From contig OZ237756.1 in assembly GCA_965178125.1 (NCBI GenBank), positions 62,001-126,000 on the forward strand: 64,000 nt of DNA. The letters are read 5' to 3'. The stretch is from Bilabrum cf. latius (Eukaryota > Bigyra: Bicosoecida > Bigyra > Bicosoecida). Of the stretch, positions 22,925-34,600 are shown in pieces. The translations under genes were made by a program, and so were the position numbers. The stretch's first letter is position 1. Each line of letters opens with the position of its first letter. A model generated the notes under the pieces. It was not told the origin of the DNA. It ran no database searches and saw only the letters and a list, made by a program, of their open reading frames with translations.

Positions 22925-24068
22925 ATGGCAGCAGCTGCTGGATCGACACGACGAGCCTTTGTTGGTGGAAACTGGAAAGCCGTGAGTTCTCCTCTAGATT
23001 CATCATGATATCGCCACTTGATACGTGTCTCGAATTTGTCATTGTAGCGCACTTGAACCGAAGTTAACGCAAAGTAGCAACACGATTTACTTTCCTACTT
23101 CAAATTAGTACTTGTGTACGACTGAGCACGCATTGAATCATGTGCAAGCTCATCTTGCTTGCGAATGATTGATTAGACACTTGTGCACTGCAGTCAGCCA
23201 CCAAAGAGAAGATTGCCGCCGTCATTGAGGCTGTAAATAAGTGCGATATCCCTGAAACTACCGGTGAGCAATATTTTGGATCGGCGGGCCGTAGCACGGT
23301 CCTCTGGCGTTGTTCTGATCGGAACCAGCGCTTCGTACGACGAGCTCGGTCAAGCTAGTCTCAGCATTAAGCGATGCTTGGAGAGCGACACACGCATTGC
23401 TGCTATCTGTTCTTGACTGATACGCAGATGTCGTATTTGCCCCGTCTGGAATCCACATGGAGTCCACTCGCGCGGCCCTCCGCAAGGAGGCCTCTGTTGC
23501 GTGCCAGTCGATCCACTCGGCGGAGGGCCTGGGCGCCTACACTGGCGAGGTCACGGCTGCCATGCTCAAGGAGGCGGGCATTCAATGGACGCTGGTGGGC
23601 CACAGCGAGCGCCGCAACATCTTCGGTGAGACAGACGAGGCTGTCGCCGCCAAGGTCAAGGTGGCTATGAGCCAGGGCATCAAGGTGATCGCGTGTGTGG
23701 GCGAGACACTCGAGCAAAGGGAGGCCAACGACACCATGAAAGTCGTCAGCGCGCAGATCGAGGCGTTCATACCGTCCGTGGAGCGCTGGGCGGACGTGGT
23801 GATCGCCTACGAGCCCGTGTGGGCCATCGGCACTGGCAAGACAGCCACGGCGGACCAGGCCAACGATGTGCACAAGGCCATCCGCGCCCTCCTGGCCAGC
23901 AAGGTATCTGATGCAGTGGCGAGCAGCACCCGCATCGTGTACGGGGGCTCTGTGAAGGGTTCCAATTGCAAGGAGCTGATCGCTGAGCCCGACGTGGATG
24001 GCTTCCTGGTTGGCGGGGCATCGCTCAAGCCAGAGTTCGCCGACATCATCGCTAGCACTGCGAATTGA
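22925..24068 (+). CDS. TPI: Triose-phosphate isomerase, three exons
   Basis: TPI interconverts dihydroxyacetone phosphate and glyceraldehyde 3-phosphate. The exons are 22925-22981, 23194-23263 and 23428-24068. The introns (212 and 164 bp) begin GTGAGT and GTGAGC, end in CAG, and are much more AT-rich than the exons. Joined, they give 255 residues, the normal family length, ending at TGA 24066-24068. Active-site features are present: GGNWKA with the catalytic Lys, GHSERR with the catalytic His, AYEPVWAIGTGK with the catalytic Glu in the hinge-loop region, and IVYGGSVKGSN for phosphate binding. The residues after NWK read ASAT rather than the usual CNGT, so the first splice junction could be off by a codon or two. 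Unlike its neighbours the gene has no in-frame TAG. No plastid or mitochondrial presequence is evident, so the protein is probably cytosolic. Confidence 0.97.
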
Positions 24069-24226
24069 ACTGAGAATGCAATGCCTAGAGAATGCAAGAA
24101 TGTACATCTACCATCTGGATGCATGATCATTTGTGAGCTTCACCTCTACCCATTGGGTCGGATCCAGGGGGATCTGGATTCCGGATGAGTCTATCAGTAG
24201 GCATACCTAGCCTATCTGATTCCAGA

Positions 24227-27200
24227 TCAAGACCTGATGCTTCGAACACGCCCGGTGGCTTTGTCGAATACCAGCCCGGCCCGCGCACCGCCGCTCCGTG
24301 ATGCCTCCACCAGCGAGCCGTTGCTGCCCCCGCTGCCGTCGCTGTCGCCAGAGACAGACCCACTGGCAGGCGACCCTACACCTGAGACCCCTGAGACCCC
24401 TGTGTGCGCTACACCGGCCCTAGCGTGATCCCTCTAGCCAGTGGCCCGCCTCTGAGACCCGCCCGACGAGTGCACCACTGGCACTCCTGCTGAGGAGTTT
24501 GCCTTGATTCGCCCCCTGGATTCTTTGCTGCTCCGACTAGAGGAAGTTGCCTTGATCCGTCCCCTAGATTCCTTGCTGCTTCTACTAGAGGCCCGCTCCA
24601 GCAGCCTGAATGACTGGCTTTTGCTGTCACTGACGCTGTGCTAGCTTGCAGTGGCCAATACAACTCTACTGCCGGTAGGACTCTAGTTCTTGAATCCGAC
24701 TCTAGCCCGAGAGGATGCACGCGCACCAACCCTCTTGGTCTCCAGCTCCCTTCCTTGCCTCAGGATGGGCCTTGGTGGAGAATTGAGTCGTGACGAGTGA
24801 CCTGTCACTGACCTGCAGCTCTGACTCCTCCTGAATCGTCGAGACAACCTTCCCAGCGAGTCGCTCTTACCACCTTCCCCCTCGCCCCCCGACCTCTTCC
24901 TTCCTTCACTTTTACTGTCGCTGCGCTTGGATCCCGTGCTGCCTACTAGCTAGCTCCGTGGATGAGACCCGATGTCTCTGTCTATATACTGCCGCTCCCT
25001 GGAGACCGCTGCCAGCAACCCGTGCTCGCTGGCAGCACGGCGCCCCATTGACCGTTCTGTCCCTGCCATCGATGCTCCCGCTCGGGCCCCGTGAGACCAC
25101 GACTTGGCGTCAGGTCTGATGAGACTCATACTGCTCCCACCGTCCTACCGTATCACAAACACCATCGCATCGGGGGGATCACTGTCACTGGCCTCCCGCT
25201 GTCTCTGCCTTTGCCCCACAGCCCCGCCCGGCTGCTCACTGCCGTGGTCCTCGTCCTCCTCTATGGGGTGCACTCTCCCGTCTGACCCGCGGCTTCCGTG
25301 TGGTTTGCTACCCCCCGACCTGGCCCTCTCCCCCTCTGGATCCCCCGGGTGCTGGAACCAGCAGTCCCCAGCAAACATCATGTGCACACAGTACCCAATA
25401 GTGGCCCCCGCCGCCATAGACACGCCCACAACGCCGGCCTGGCGCAGGGCAGCCACCATCCCATCATCCAACTGCGGATCAGGGGTAGGCTCCACCGATG
25501 GATCAAAGAGGTCCCAGGCGGCTTGCACCACCCTGGCAGCAGCCTCAGGAACATCATTATCGAGGACCGCGTTGCAATACACAAAGTGACACAGCTCGGG
25601 CTACTGTGCCTGCAGCTGCACCGGTCGCTCCTCGCTGCTCCAGTCAAGCATGTGCCCAAAGTTCACAGACACGCGCGCAGACGATAGCCAGCGCCCCGGC
25701 CGCCAGCTCTTGGCCAGTCTCAGCTTCAGGTAGTCCGGGTGGCTGTCCCCGGGACTGCCTGGGGCATCGAGCATGGCCACGGGCCAGCTGGCGGGGTCAC
25801 CTGAGAGGGCACTAGAGGTGGACAGCTGGCCCGACACGACGGTGGCAGTGCTTATGGCTGCCTGCACTGCTGACTAAATGTCACTGGCAGCGTACATCCG
25901 CTCGTTGCTCTGCATTCCCGCAGACCTCGCCATCTCTATGCTCTCTAGGAGCCGATCCACCCCGTGCTCCACAAACCCGCCCTCGAAAGTGGTGGCCCGC
26001 GGCACCTCCCCAGGGAAGCCCCCCAGCACCATCGTCCTGGCCCCCAGCTGCCGCTCGATCGTGCTGTAGAACTATCCGCACATGGACCCGCACAGCCCAT
26101 CCGTGACCAGCAATAGGTTGGACCTGTTGAGAGGCACCTGCTACCGGATGACCTCTTCGATGGAGCGGTCCGTCCGCAAGGCGCGCAGGGCCGACGGGTC
26201 GACCACACGCACTGGGAGCGAAACGGGATGTGACGTGCTCGTGTTCCGGTAGGCCTGCTTCCTCCCCGAGTCGTAGTACCACCGGTAGTAGGGGCGAGAA
26301 GTGGCCCCGGAGCTCCATGCCTGCCTGCCGTCCCTCCAGAACATGGACAGGGGGAAGGTCTCGAGCTGGCTGCTGCTCACCAGCTGCGGATAGGCCGATT
26401 CCAGCCGTGCCGCCGCAGCTGCCAGACCGGCCGAGGGCCGCAGCGCGTAAAGCGGGGAGGCTTTCTCCGGTCTCCTCGCCAGGTCCGGAGAGAGCTGCAC
26501 CGCGGCCAGCTGCCCGAGCAGGACGTTGCCGCCCCTGTTGCCCACGAGATCCAGCACCATCCCAGAGGCGCCGTAGCCCCTGTAGGCGCGGTGCGCCACG
26601 TCCGTGGACCTCCTGAAGAACCGGTTGATTCCCTCTGCATAGCACGCAGCTGCCTGGTCCTCCTGTTCCGGGGTAGCACACGGATTCTTGCTCACCCCCT
26701 GAAAGCACTCATCCAAGTACCCAGGCCGGAACGTGCCGAGCCGCAATACGATGAACGCTCTGATCCCCGGCGGAGGGTGCCCGAGCGCCAGCACGTCGGC
26801 CTCGTCTCCATGCAGCAGCTGGTCCCAGAACACGGCCGGGTGCGTGCCCTGGCTCCTGGCAGTGGTGCTGTCCTGCCAGCCCTGTGCCTGCGATGTGTCT
26901 CTGTCGGCGTTACTCTGGCTGGCCCGCTGCAAGGAGGCAGGGTCTGCCACATGCACCACGTGCACGCAGATGCCGTCCTCCATCTGCGTGTCTGACAGCA
27001 CACGGGAATGCCAGAGCAGCTTAGTCGCAGAGTGAGATTGGGCATCTTCCAGTCTCCTGCCTCCGTTGCCAAGAGCAAGAGCAGGTGGCGTGATGCCCTC
27101 TGGCGGGGCGGCAGCGCCACCTTGACTACCACCGGCGCGCCCCGCCTTGCTCCCAGGTTTCTGGCGCCGTAGATGCAGACCAGCAAGCTGCTTGACACGT

Positions 27201-28393
27201 TTTACTGGATGAATGCGACCGTTGGTAGCTCTCAGACCGTCCACTGCGGCGTGATCCGGCACACGGCTGTGCCCGTAGCTGGGAATTGCCGCAACCATTG
27301 CATGCGGCGCATCTGAGCTGGTGAGCTGCATGGCGCCAATAGGGGCGAGTACCTTCCGCTCGCTTAGTCCGAGGCGCGAAATGTTTTGATCAGGCTTCAT
27401 GCTTCCATGGTGCAGTTGTCTGCCAGTGTCAGCTGAATAGCCAACGCCAGTCCTCCCACCTGACAGGCACTGTGCACCTGTGGCAGCGATTACCGGACTC
27501 TCTGCCGCGCAAGCGGCTCTAAAGTCATTCAAACCGTCTGATGTGTACATGGGAAGTGCCCACCACTGTACGAGAACCTGTCGCAGCCTTCCGCTCGCTT
27601 CGTGCCGCAGCTGCAGCCGGACCGAGTCTTTCGCTGGCATGGCTGTCAGCCTCAAATCACGCACTGAAAATGTCATGTCCCGAACAGCTGACGTAAACCT
27701 TGCCCCTGATGACAAACTGTTACTCTCCCATCGATGCTGTGGATCGCTAGCAAAGTCCAGCAGGGCTTGTTCAGCTCTCTGTCCATCAAGGGACACGACC
27801 GTCCACCCAATGTACGGCACCAGCTCCTGCGCAATGGCTGATGTTACAGAGCTGCCGCCCAAGCGAAGCTCCTACAACTCGACTCGTATGGAGTTCTACT
27901 GGTATGAAACCGAAGGCCACACCGGTAAGATGGCAGCGATGGCGTAGCACCTCGGCTTCAAATACCCGGTGTGCATGTCTAGGAGTGGCCGCAGCTTGCT
28001 CTGTAATTGCTCATGGAAGTCCCAGTCTGTCTTGTACTAGCGGCCACGCAGCGATTGCACGTCTTTTAAGACATTGACTGGTTTGCTGTACGGATGAGCC
28101 CCTTCGAGCACTGGGTCCTGCAGCGAGTATTGCCGGAGGGCAGCGTACGTGTTAATGATGGAGGCATTCGCAACGCTGCCATTGAAGGGGAGCTGGTTGA
28201 AGCAGCTGCGCACTTGATTCATTGAAATAAAGCTGGAAATGTGCCCAACATCCGCACTGGTGGCGCCAGCCTCGCTGTCAGGCACTGACAAACCACTGAC
28301 TGGACGGAATGTGCATGCGTCTTGCGCTGCTACGCTCTGATAGATGCAAAGCCCAACTGCTAGGAGGGCGCGTGCATGCCATAATGCTTGCAT
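24227..28393 (-). CDS. Secretory-pathway S41 family serine peptidase, membrane-anchored
   Basis: The 1,388-residue frame runs from ATG 28393 to TGA 24227-24229 and reads through about a dozen TAGs (28037, 26141, 25601 and 25145 among them). The N-terminus is a signal peptide (ALLAVGLCIYQSVAA, then QDACTF). An S41 peptidase region of the fungal/oomycete-like type follows. Its landmarks are DWDFHEQLQSKLRPLLDMHTGY with PRCYAIAAILPVWP, then PYIGWTVVSLDGQRAEQAL, GASGMVLDLVGNRGGNVLLG, and the nucleophile region LLLVTDGLCGSMCG followed by GARTMVLGGFPGE. Near the C-terminus AGVVGVSMAAGATIGYCVHM is a likely membrane span. Beyond it is a Ser/Arg/Gly-rich tail, presumably cytosolic. The Ser in LCGS is the probable nucleophile by family analogy. 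A low-complexity insert near the middle (GGSQGGAAAPPEG) separates conserved parts. Family call good, substrate unknown. Confidence 0.8.
24501..24596 (-). repeat. Two 48-bp tandem units in the S41 tail
   Basis: The segments starting at 24501 and 24549 are near-identical over 48 bp and each encodes SSRSSKESRGRIKA plus two residues. The unit is 16 codons, so the frame is kept. Arg/Ser clusters suggest phosphorylation or basic interaction sites in the cytosolic tail. Confidence 0.85.
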
Positions 28394-28583
28394 CACTGAG
28401 GCGAATTTAATCCATACTTTATCCTAAACGAGTCGTCCGCTGTGGCGCGTGCTCCACTCTCCGCGTCAGACAGGTGGTTGCAACCGCCCACTGGCACTGG
28501 ATTCAAGTTGGCCGGCGGTTTAGTGGCATCCGGATGGGATAATGCTGCGTATGTTGGGGATCAAACTCAGCACGTGTCTCGCC

Positions 28584-30674
28584 TCAGTCATCCTCCTCTT
28601 CATCATCGAACAGACCCGAATCATCGATGGTCGAGCCCTTCTTGGAATTCCCTTGCGCTTGCCCTGGGCCCCTCTGCGACCCCCGACCATGTCCAGCCCC
28701 TGACCCTGACCCTAAACCTGTCCCTGTCCCATCTGCGGGCCCATTGCTTTCGCCTGCCGTCGCACTACTGTCTCCTAGCATTGCCCCAATATCATCTTCC
28801 CCATCCTCATCCTCATCCTCATCCTAGTCATCGTCATCGTCCGCCATGGTTGCGGTACCCCCGCTTCCACCACGTGCACCACCGTGCGCTGCATCCTTGC
28901 CCCGGATCCCCATGGCTACTTGAGCCGCCAGCGCATCCGCTTCGTCATCCCCCGTCAGCGCAGCGCCCGTGGGGCCCGTCACTGCCTGCCGAGCGGCCCT
29001 CGCGCGCGACATGGCTGCGTCCGCCTCCGCACTGGCCCTGGCCGCAGCCTCCTGCTGCAGCTCCAGCTGCCTCTGGGCAGGGTCCTCGTACAGCAGCTGC
29101 AGGGCCATGCCCTCCGCCTACTGCACCTCCTGAGGAGCGGGCGCCCGCCGTGCCACGAACACGGGTTCCACCACCTGATCCTCTGCCCCCACGCCCATGG
29201 CCGCCTGCGCCGCAGTAGAGGACGCCACCTTCCCGCAGGTCGCCTTGGTCCTCACTGGTGCGAACCGCACCACGCCGCGGTCGTCGTCCCACCGCAGCAC
29301 CAGTGTCCTCTGGTTGGCCTGGGAAGCCGCCCCGCCCAGCACCACGAAATCCATCTCCCTGGCAAATTCCCTGACGCCTCCTCTTGCCCGGTACCTCCTG
29401 CGCTTGGTCCCAGCCAGGGGAGCCACCTCCTCTTCCTCTCTCTCCCCATCGCTCAAACCAGCATCATCCTCCGAGGGGGCATCCCCTTCCGCCCGCCGGT
29501 CCACCTCCGCTTGTTCCCTGGCCGCGGTCCCCTCGTCGTCCTGCCTCGGTACGTACACCCAGGCCAGGTCCCCCAGCCCCATGTAGGCCTCCCCCGATCT
29601 GTCCGCCCTCTCCCTCGCTTCCTTGGGCGTGCGGATCAGCACGTTCTGCAGGCGGCGGCGCTTGGCGGCACGGCCCAAGGGCTCTAAGCCCTTGGCCGCT
29701 CGTGCCTCCTCGTCGTCCACGGGGGCATCGAAGTCCACGTGCACCAGGCCGTCCGACCATGCCTGCGCGTCGGGCACGAGGGCCCAGGCCCGCTTGGGCC
29801 TAAGGCGGCGCTTCTTGGGGTCCGGGTGTCGCATGGAGGCCAGGGCCTGGGCGCGGGCAGAGGACGAGGACGAGGACGAGGACGAGGAAGAGGACGAGGG
29901 GGCGGATGATGCTGAAGACGAGGACGAGGAAGAGGAAGAGGACGAAGCAGCAGCGGCCCGGGGGAGCTGCATCTGCCCCGCCGTGTCCGCCACCGCGTCG
30001 AATTCGAGAGCCACCCTCTGCCCAGGGGTGAGCCCTTCCACGCTGCGACCTCCCGCCGCTGCCGCCGCGCTCTCCGCCTCGATCTGCCTCCTGGTGGCCT
30101 CGGCCCGCCTGCGGATGGCGTCTGCCTGGCCCTTGCCCCCGCCAGAGGCATCTCCCGTGGTGGCCTGCACGTTCTCGGAGAGATCTGAGAAGAAGAGCTT
30201 CGAGTGCATCATCCAGTCCACCTGCGAGGCCAGCTCCGTGCCAGAGACCTTGTTGGCGCGCTCGGCCTCATCTGCGAACTCGTCCGATGTGATGGCCGCG
30301 TCCAGCTCGTGCAGCTCCGGCAGCTTGCCATCTGGTCGGGGCGGAACTGCGAGGGAAAACATGGTCACGTTGTGCAATTGCAGAGAGCTGGTTTGGCAAA
30401 GTGAGTGGTGAGTATGAGCAGCATAATGGGTTTGACGGTGCTCACGCTCGCGCAAGCTAGGATCGATAATCAGCGCGCTAAAGTTAATTCCCAAGTCTGG
30501 TTCTGGGCGGATATCCCATTGGTAGGACTGCTCCATCGTCGGTCCCTCCGCTTCACTGTATCCAAACAGGCGATCTCGAGGCATCGGGTAGTGCACGAGC
30601 CTCGCCTCCGTGGGGGGATCGGGCAACGGGATCTGGAACTCCACAGGGCAGATAAAGGTGGCAGAATTTTTCAT
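28584..30674 (-). CDS. PAF1: PAF1, subunit of the RNA polymerase II-associated PAF1 complex
   Basis: PAF1 is the scaffold of the nuclear PAF1 elongation complex. The frame runs from ATG 30674 to TGA 28584-28586 and reads through TAG at 29118-29120 and 28824-28826. The N-terminal signature is clear: ATFICPVEFQIPLPDPP, ARLVHYPMPRDRLFGYSE, then PEPDLGINFSALIIDPS. The middle (ASQVDWMMHSKLFFSD) and the acidic C-terminus (GLFDDEEEDD) fit the family. A likely intron lies at 30347-30445 (GTGAGC to CGCAG, phase 1, 99 bp). It has no stop and is a multiple of three, so it does not break the frame; removed, the protein has 663 residues. Ser/Asp/Glu-rich homopolymers occupy the region near 29850-29950. 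A possible acceptor (TTTAG) just upstream of the ATG hints at a further 5' exon. The gene lies 190 bp downstream of the S41 gene on the same strand. Confidence 0.9.
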
Positions 30675-31634
30675 CTGATGCAGCTTGCTCCACGCTTCCT
30701 AAATATTGTGGTTTCGAATCACTCGCTGCCGGTACTCTGATACCCTCATACTACGTTCCTACCTGCGGCGCTGCCGCTCGGCTTCCGTCTCCCCAGCAGT
30801 GCCACCAACCTACATTGCCTATGCCATCTTGCCTGATAGTCTGACGTACAGGCGAATACACCCACGTTCCAGCCGAACTCAGTGCGCGGCATCTCAGCAA
30901 CGGCGCCGCGCACGCCGTGGTTCCGTAACAGGCGTCCAGGCAACGGGCAAACACACCAATACGATACACACGCTATACGCTATTGACACACAATGGAAGC
31001 ATGTGCTTTCATGGTTCTTTCCGTTTGTGGCAGTGAGGGCCGATGGATCCCCGGAGCTGCCCAACTTGCCTGACAGTTAGTCAGGGAAAATCGAAAATGG
31101 TGCATGCAGCGTCTATGTTTTCGAACACCAAACTCCTCGGCATAATCTGGCATAATGCTCTCTCTGTGATCTGATGTGACCTTCGCTGCCCATGCCTTGT
31201 CGAGGCGTTGTTCTCATCTCCTGAGCACCTTGCGCTTTGTAGAGCCCAACTACCACGCAATAATGCACTATGGCATATTTCGGGGTCGATAAGCGACTCA
31301 GTGCTTTTTGTTGACGTTCTCCTGCCATCTTGATTCGGAGAAGGGGAAAACCCAGCGCCTGTTCTATTCATATGCCATGCAAGCCAGCATCTTACCTTTG
31401 GATTCTGCGTTGTGGCATTACACAGCCGTTGAAACGACCAACATGAGATGATCAAGCAGAGTGATGGACTAGGGTCCCGAATTTTCGAGCTGCTCCGGGT
31501 GGTTAAAAAATGAATTAGGCCCTAGCGATGTGGGCATCCCATCCGCCACTTTAAGGGATCCTCGACCACATATCTGCATCAAATAATGGTACAGCGCTTG
31601 TGATTGATTTGATTGCTACATTAGGCAGGGAAAC
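30675..31634. other. Long divergent spacer between PAF1 and the CLU gene
   Basis: This is 960 bp of mixed and often AT-rich sequence. Short frames exist on both strands, but none shows recognisable protein features. It should contain both promoters. It could also hide a short 5' exon of PAF1 (acceptor-like TTTAG next to the PAF1 start) or of the CLU gene (ctacattag just before its ATG). Confidence 0.35.
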
Positions 31635-34600
31635 ATGGCAGCTACTAGCTATGATGATATGATTGTGGACGACGGCCCAGGATGGTTTGGTTCCTGCGAC
31701 AGCGCGAAAGGGTTCCACCCGCTCAAATATTCTGGAGCAGAGCCAGTTCAACCTGCAATTATAGCTGCAAGCGCCTATACTGACATGTTTGACGGCGCGC
31801 AGGCACCTAGCAATGGCGGCAGGATTAGTACCACCCAAAGACGGGCCAGCCCGAGTTCGCTAGCATGGGATTCTTACAAGGAGCTCAGCCAGATTCGACT
31901 TAAGTCTGTAGGAGATTACGATAAGCATAAGAGGAACTAGCTTTTGGAAACGTTTGCGAAAAAGTTCAAGGACGCAGCAGTTGAGGCAGCTTTCAGGATC
32001 CCATCTGCCCTGTCGCGAGCTGCTGCGGAATCGGCTGCGGCAGGCACCTCAGCAGAGATAAACTTGACACAAGGATCTGCGCCTGATGACGATGTTTGCC
32101 TGCTGCCTGGCGCGGGTGGTATTGCGGGCGGCTTAAAAGCGACCCACCGGAAAAACGGGCTGTTTCTCAAGACCCCGGATGCAGCGTCGCCAATTTACCC
32201 GAACGAGGTCATGGCGGCGAAAGCAACCAAGCTAGAAGTAAGCGCGGCAAAGTATATACATTCCATGCGCGATCCTAGCGTCAACGGGGTTCCAATGACG
32301 GTGGTGGACGTGCCGTACGGGGACGTGCGAGGGGGTGGCAGGCAGGTGCAGCGAGTGCTAGTGCAGGGCATCGTCCCCATCAGCGAGGGCACTCTTAGGG
32401 TGGGCTCACCAGACGGTGGGGCCACAGTTCATAGCGATAGAAGCCTGCTCGATGTGGTCGTAATGCCGTTGGCACGAAGGTTCGGGCTGCACGGGCTGGA
32501 CTTGCCCGCTGCTCCTTTCTGGACCGTTTAGGAGCACTCGCATGAAATCGTGTTCGGCGAGGTAGATGCAGGAAGTTCAGATACGGGAACATGTCGTGGG
32601 GATGGCGCCGTGGGTACTGCGAGTAGCTCACTGGTGTCTGCAGAACCCCCGGCTGCAGCCGAACCCCCTGCTATCACAGTACAGCTGCCATCGCCTGCAT
32701 CTGGTGCAGGAGCAGACTGTCCTGCACGGCTGGACCAGCTGGCACTGCGGGGGGAAGATGGGGCCAGGGATGGGTTGGGAGAAGCTCGCAGCTAGGCAGT
32801 CGAACCAAGTACGGCAGGCCGAATCCCCGCAACCGGCGGCTCCCTCTTCCCATGTGACGTCAGCGGACCTCTTGCTGTCGTAGGGGAAACCACGCTGTCG
32901 GTGGCACATGCCTGCACCAGGAGTGTGGCCGAATTCATCGCTGCGAAGTGCCTGAAGAATTTGCGCGGTGGCCATCTCGCAGACCACGTTCAGCTGAACG
33001 AAACCGACACTTTCTTCTGCCCTCTCGTCTTCCCCACCCGCCGAGTAATCCACAGTGTTCGAACGAAGCAGCCACGGGAAGTGTCACCACCGGTGCTTCC
33101 ATTCGACGTGGAGGTGCACCAGCTGCCCAGCGGTGACCGAGTTGTCCTGGACACGCACCGGCTGCTCCTCCCCGATGTTGCCTGGAGCGACTGGGTGCGA
33201 CGGGCGAGTGATGCTGCTCCATGGGTGTTCTGCACCTACCCCAAGTACGAGTGGGGGCCGGTAAAATAGAAAGCGACCAATATATATGGCCGCCATGTGC
33301 CGCGTAACGGGTCATCTGAACCGCCCCGGCACGCTCGTGAGATCAACCCACGCTGGAGCGGGCCTCTCGGAACGGATCTTCGGTTCCTACTCGAGGCTCC
33401 TCACGTGAACGGGGTCATACGACAACTTGGCGCAGGCACTAAGGTGCCACCCGGGCTACTCGGGGAGCTGGAGTATGCCGTTCAAGAGTGGTGGGACCGC
33501 TGGAAGATGCGGCCTCCGACCGACCCACCCCAAGAAGACGTCTCCACATCTGCAACAGCATCGAGGACGGCTTCGCGTAGCCAGGGGGCACCCAGCACGA
33601 GTGGCGTCGTGGCGCACATCCCAAAACACGCAGAGTATTGCCCCTTTGAGCTGGCAGATCTAGACCTCTGCGTGAGAGCAATGCATGTCTGCCTCGGCAC
33701 TGGTTGCGTCGTGCTCCGAGGCGAGCTGCCTATGGGGGGTGCTGCTGCTGCCGGAAGCACAGATGGCTGGACCGGGTGTTCGGAAGCTGTCAAGCGGATG
33801 CTACCGCATGGGTTACCAGTATTTGTCGTAGCGTGTCCCCGTTGGTATTTTGGGGCGAGTTGCCACCTGACTTGCATGCTTCGTCCCGATGCTGGCACCC
33901 AGTCGAATCTCACTGCAGCACCCGACAGCGTGATGCGAGGTAGATGTAGCAAGGAAACTCGGTTTAGGGAAAAATCCGCGCTGCAGGCTGTCCAAGCATC
34001 GTTGCTAGGAGACGTGGTACGCGAGAGAAGGTCACGTTTCTATAGGAACACTGAGGAGACAGTATCACGGCAACAGGTCGTTCTCGAATGTCTCGCGAAG
34101 AGCCACTCTTTCCGCGACCAGGACTCAGCGAATGCCTTTGATCTAAGAAATCGAGCAAAGCGTGCGCTGCATTCGGCGGGGCTCAATCTCCGCTACCTTG
34201 GAATCATCGCGTAGTCAGTCCAAGGATGCGGGCTGAGTCCGCTCTGCAAACCGCCCTCTGTAGCTACACCACGGCGGTCGCACCGAAGCGAGTCTGATCG
34301 TATTGGAGTAGTACTGGGCGGCCTGCTTCCGTCTCCAGGATCTGCAGCTGGAGCGGCATTCCACGACTTTATTTTATCAGCTGCAGCAGCACATTAGTAG
34401 CAAGGGTGGCAGGTGAGTGCGGCTGTGCTCCGCTGCTGCTTGCTGGCCAGGGGCTTTGCCTGTCGAGGGATCGCGTTGGAGCCACATCCGGAGCATCTAG
34501 AGCTATCACAGCGCATTGTTATCGATTGGAAGGTAGACCACGAGTATAGGGTGACAATGGCACACGCCTGGCGTGAGACACCGCTGCCAAGTCTGGTGGC

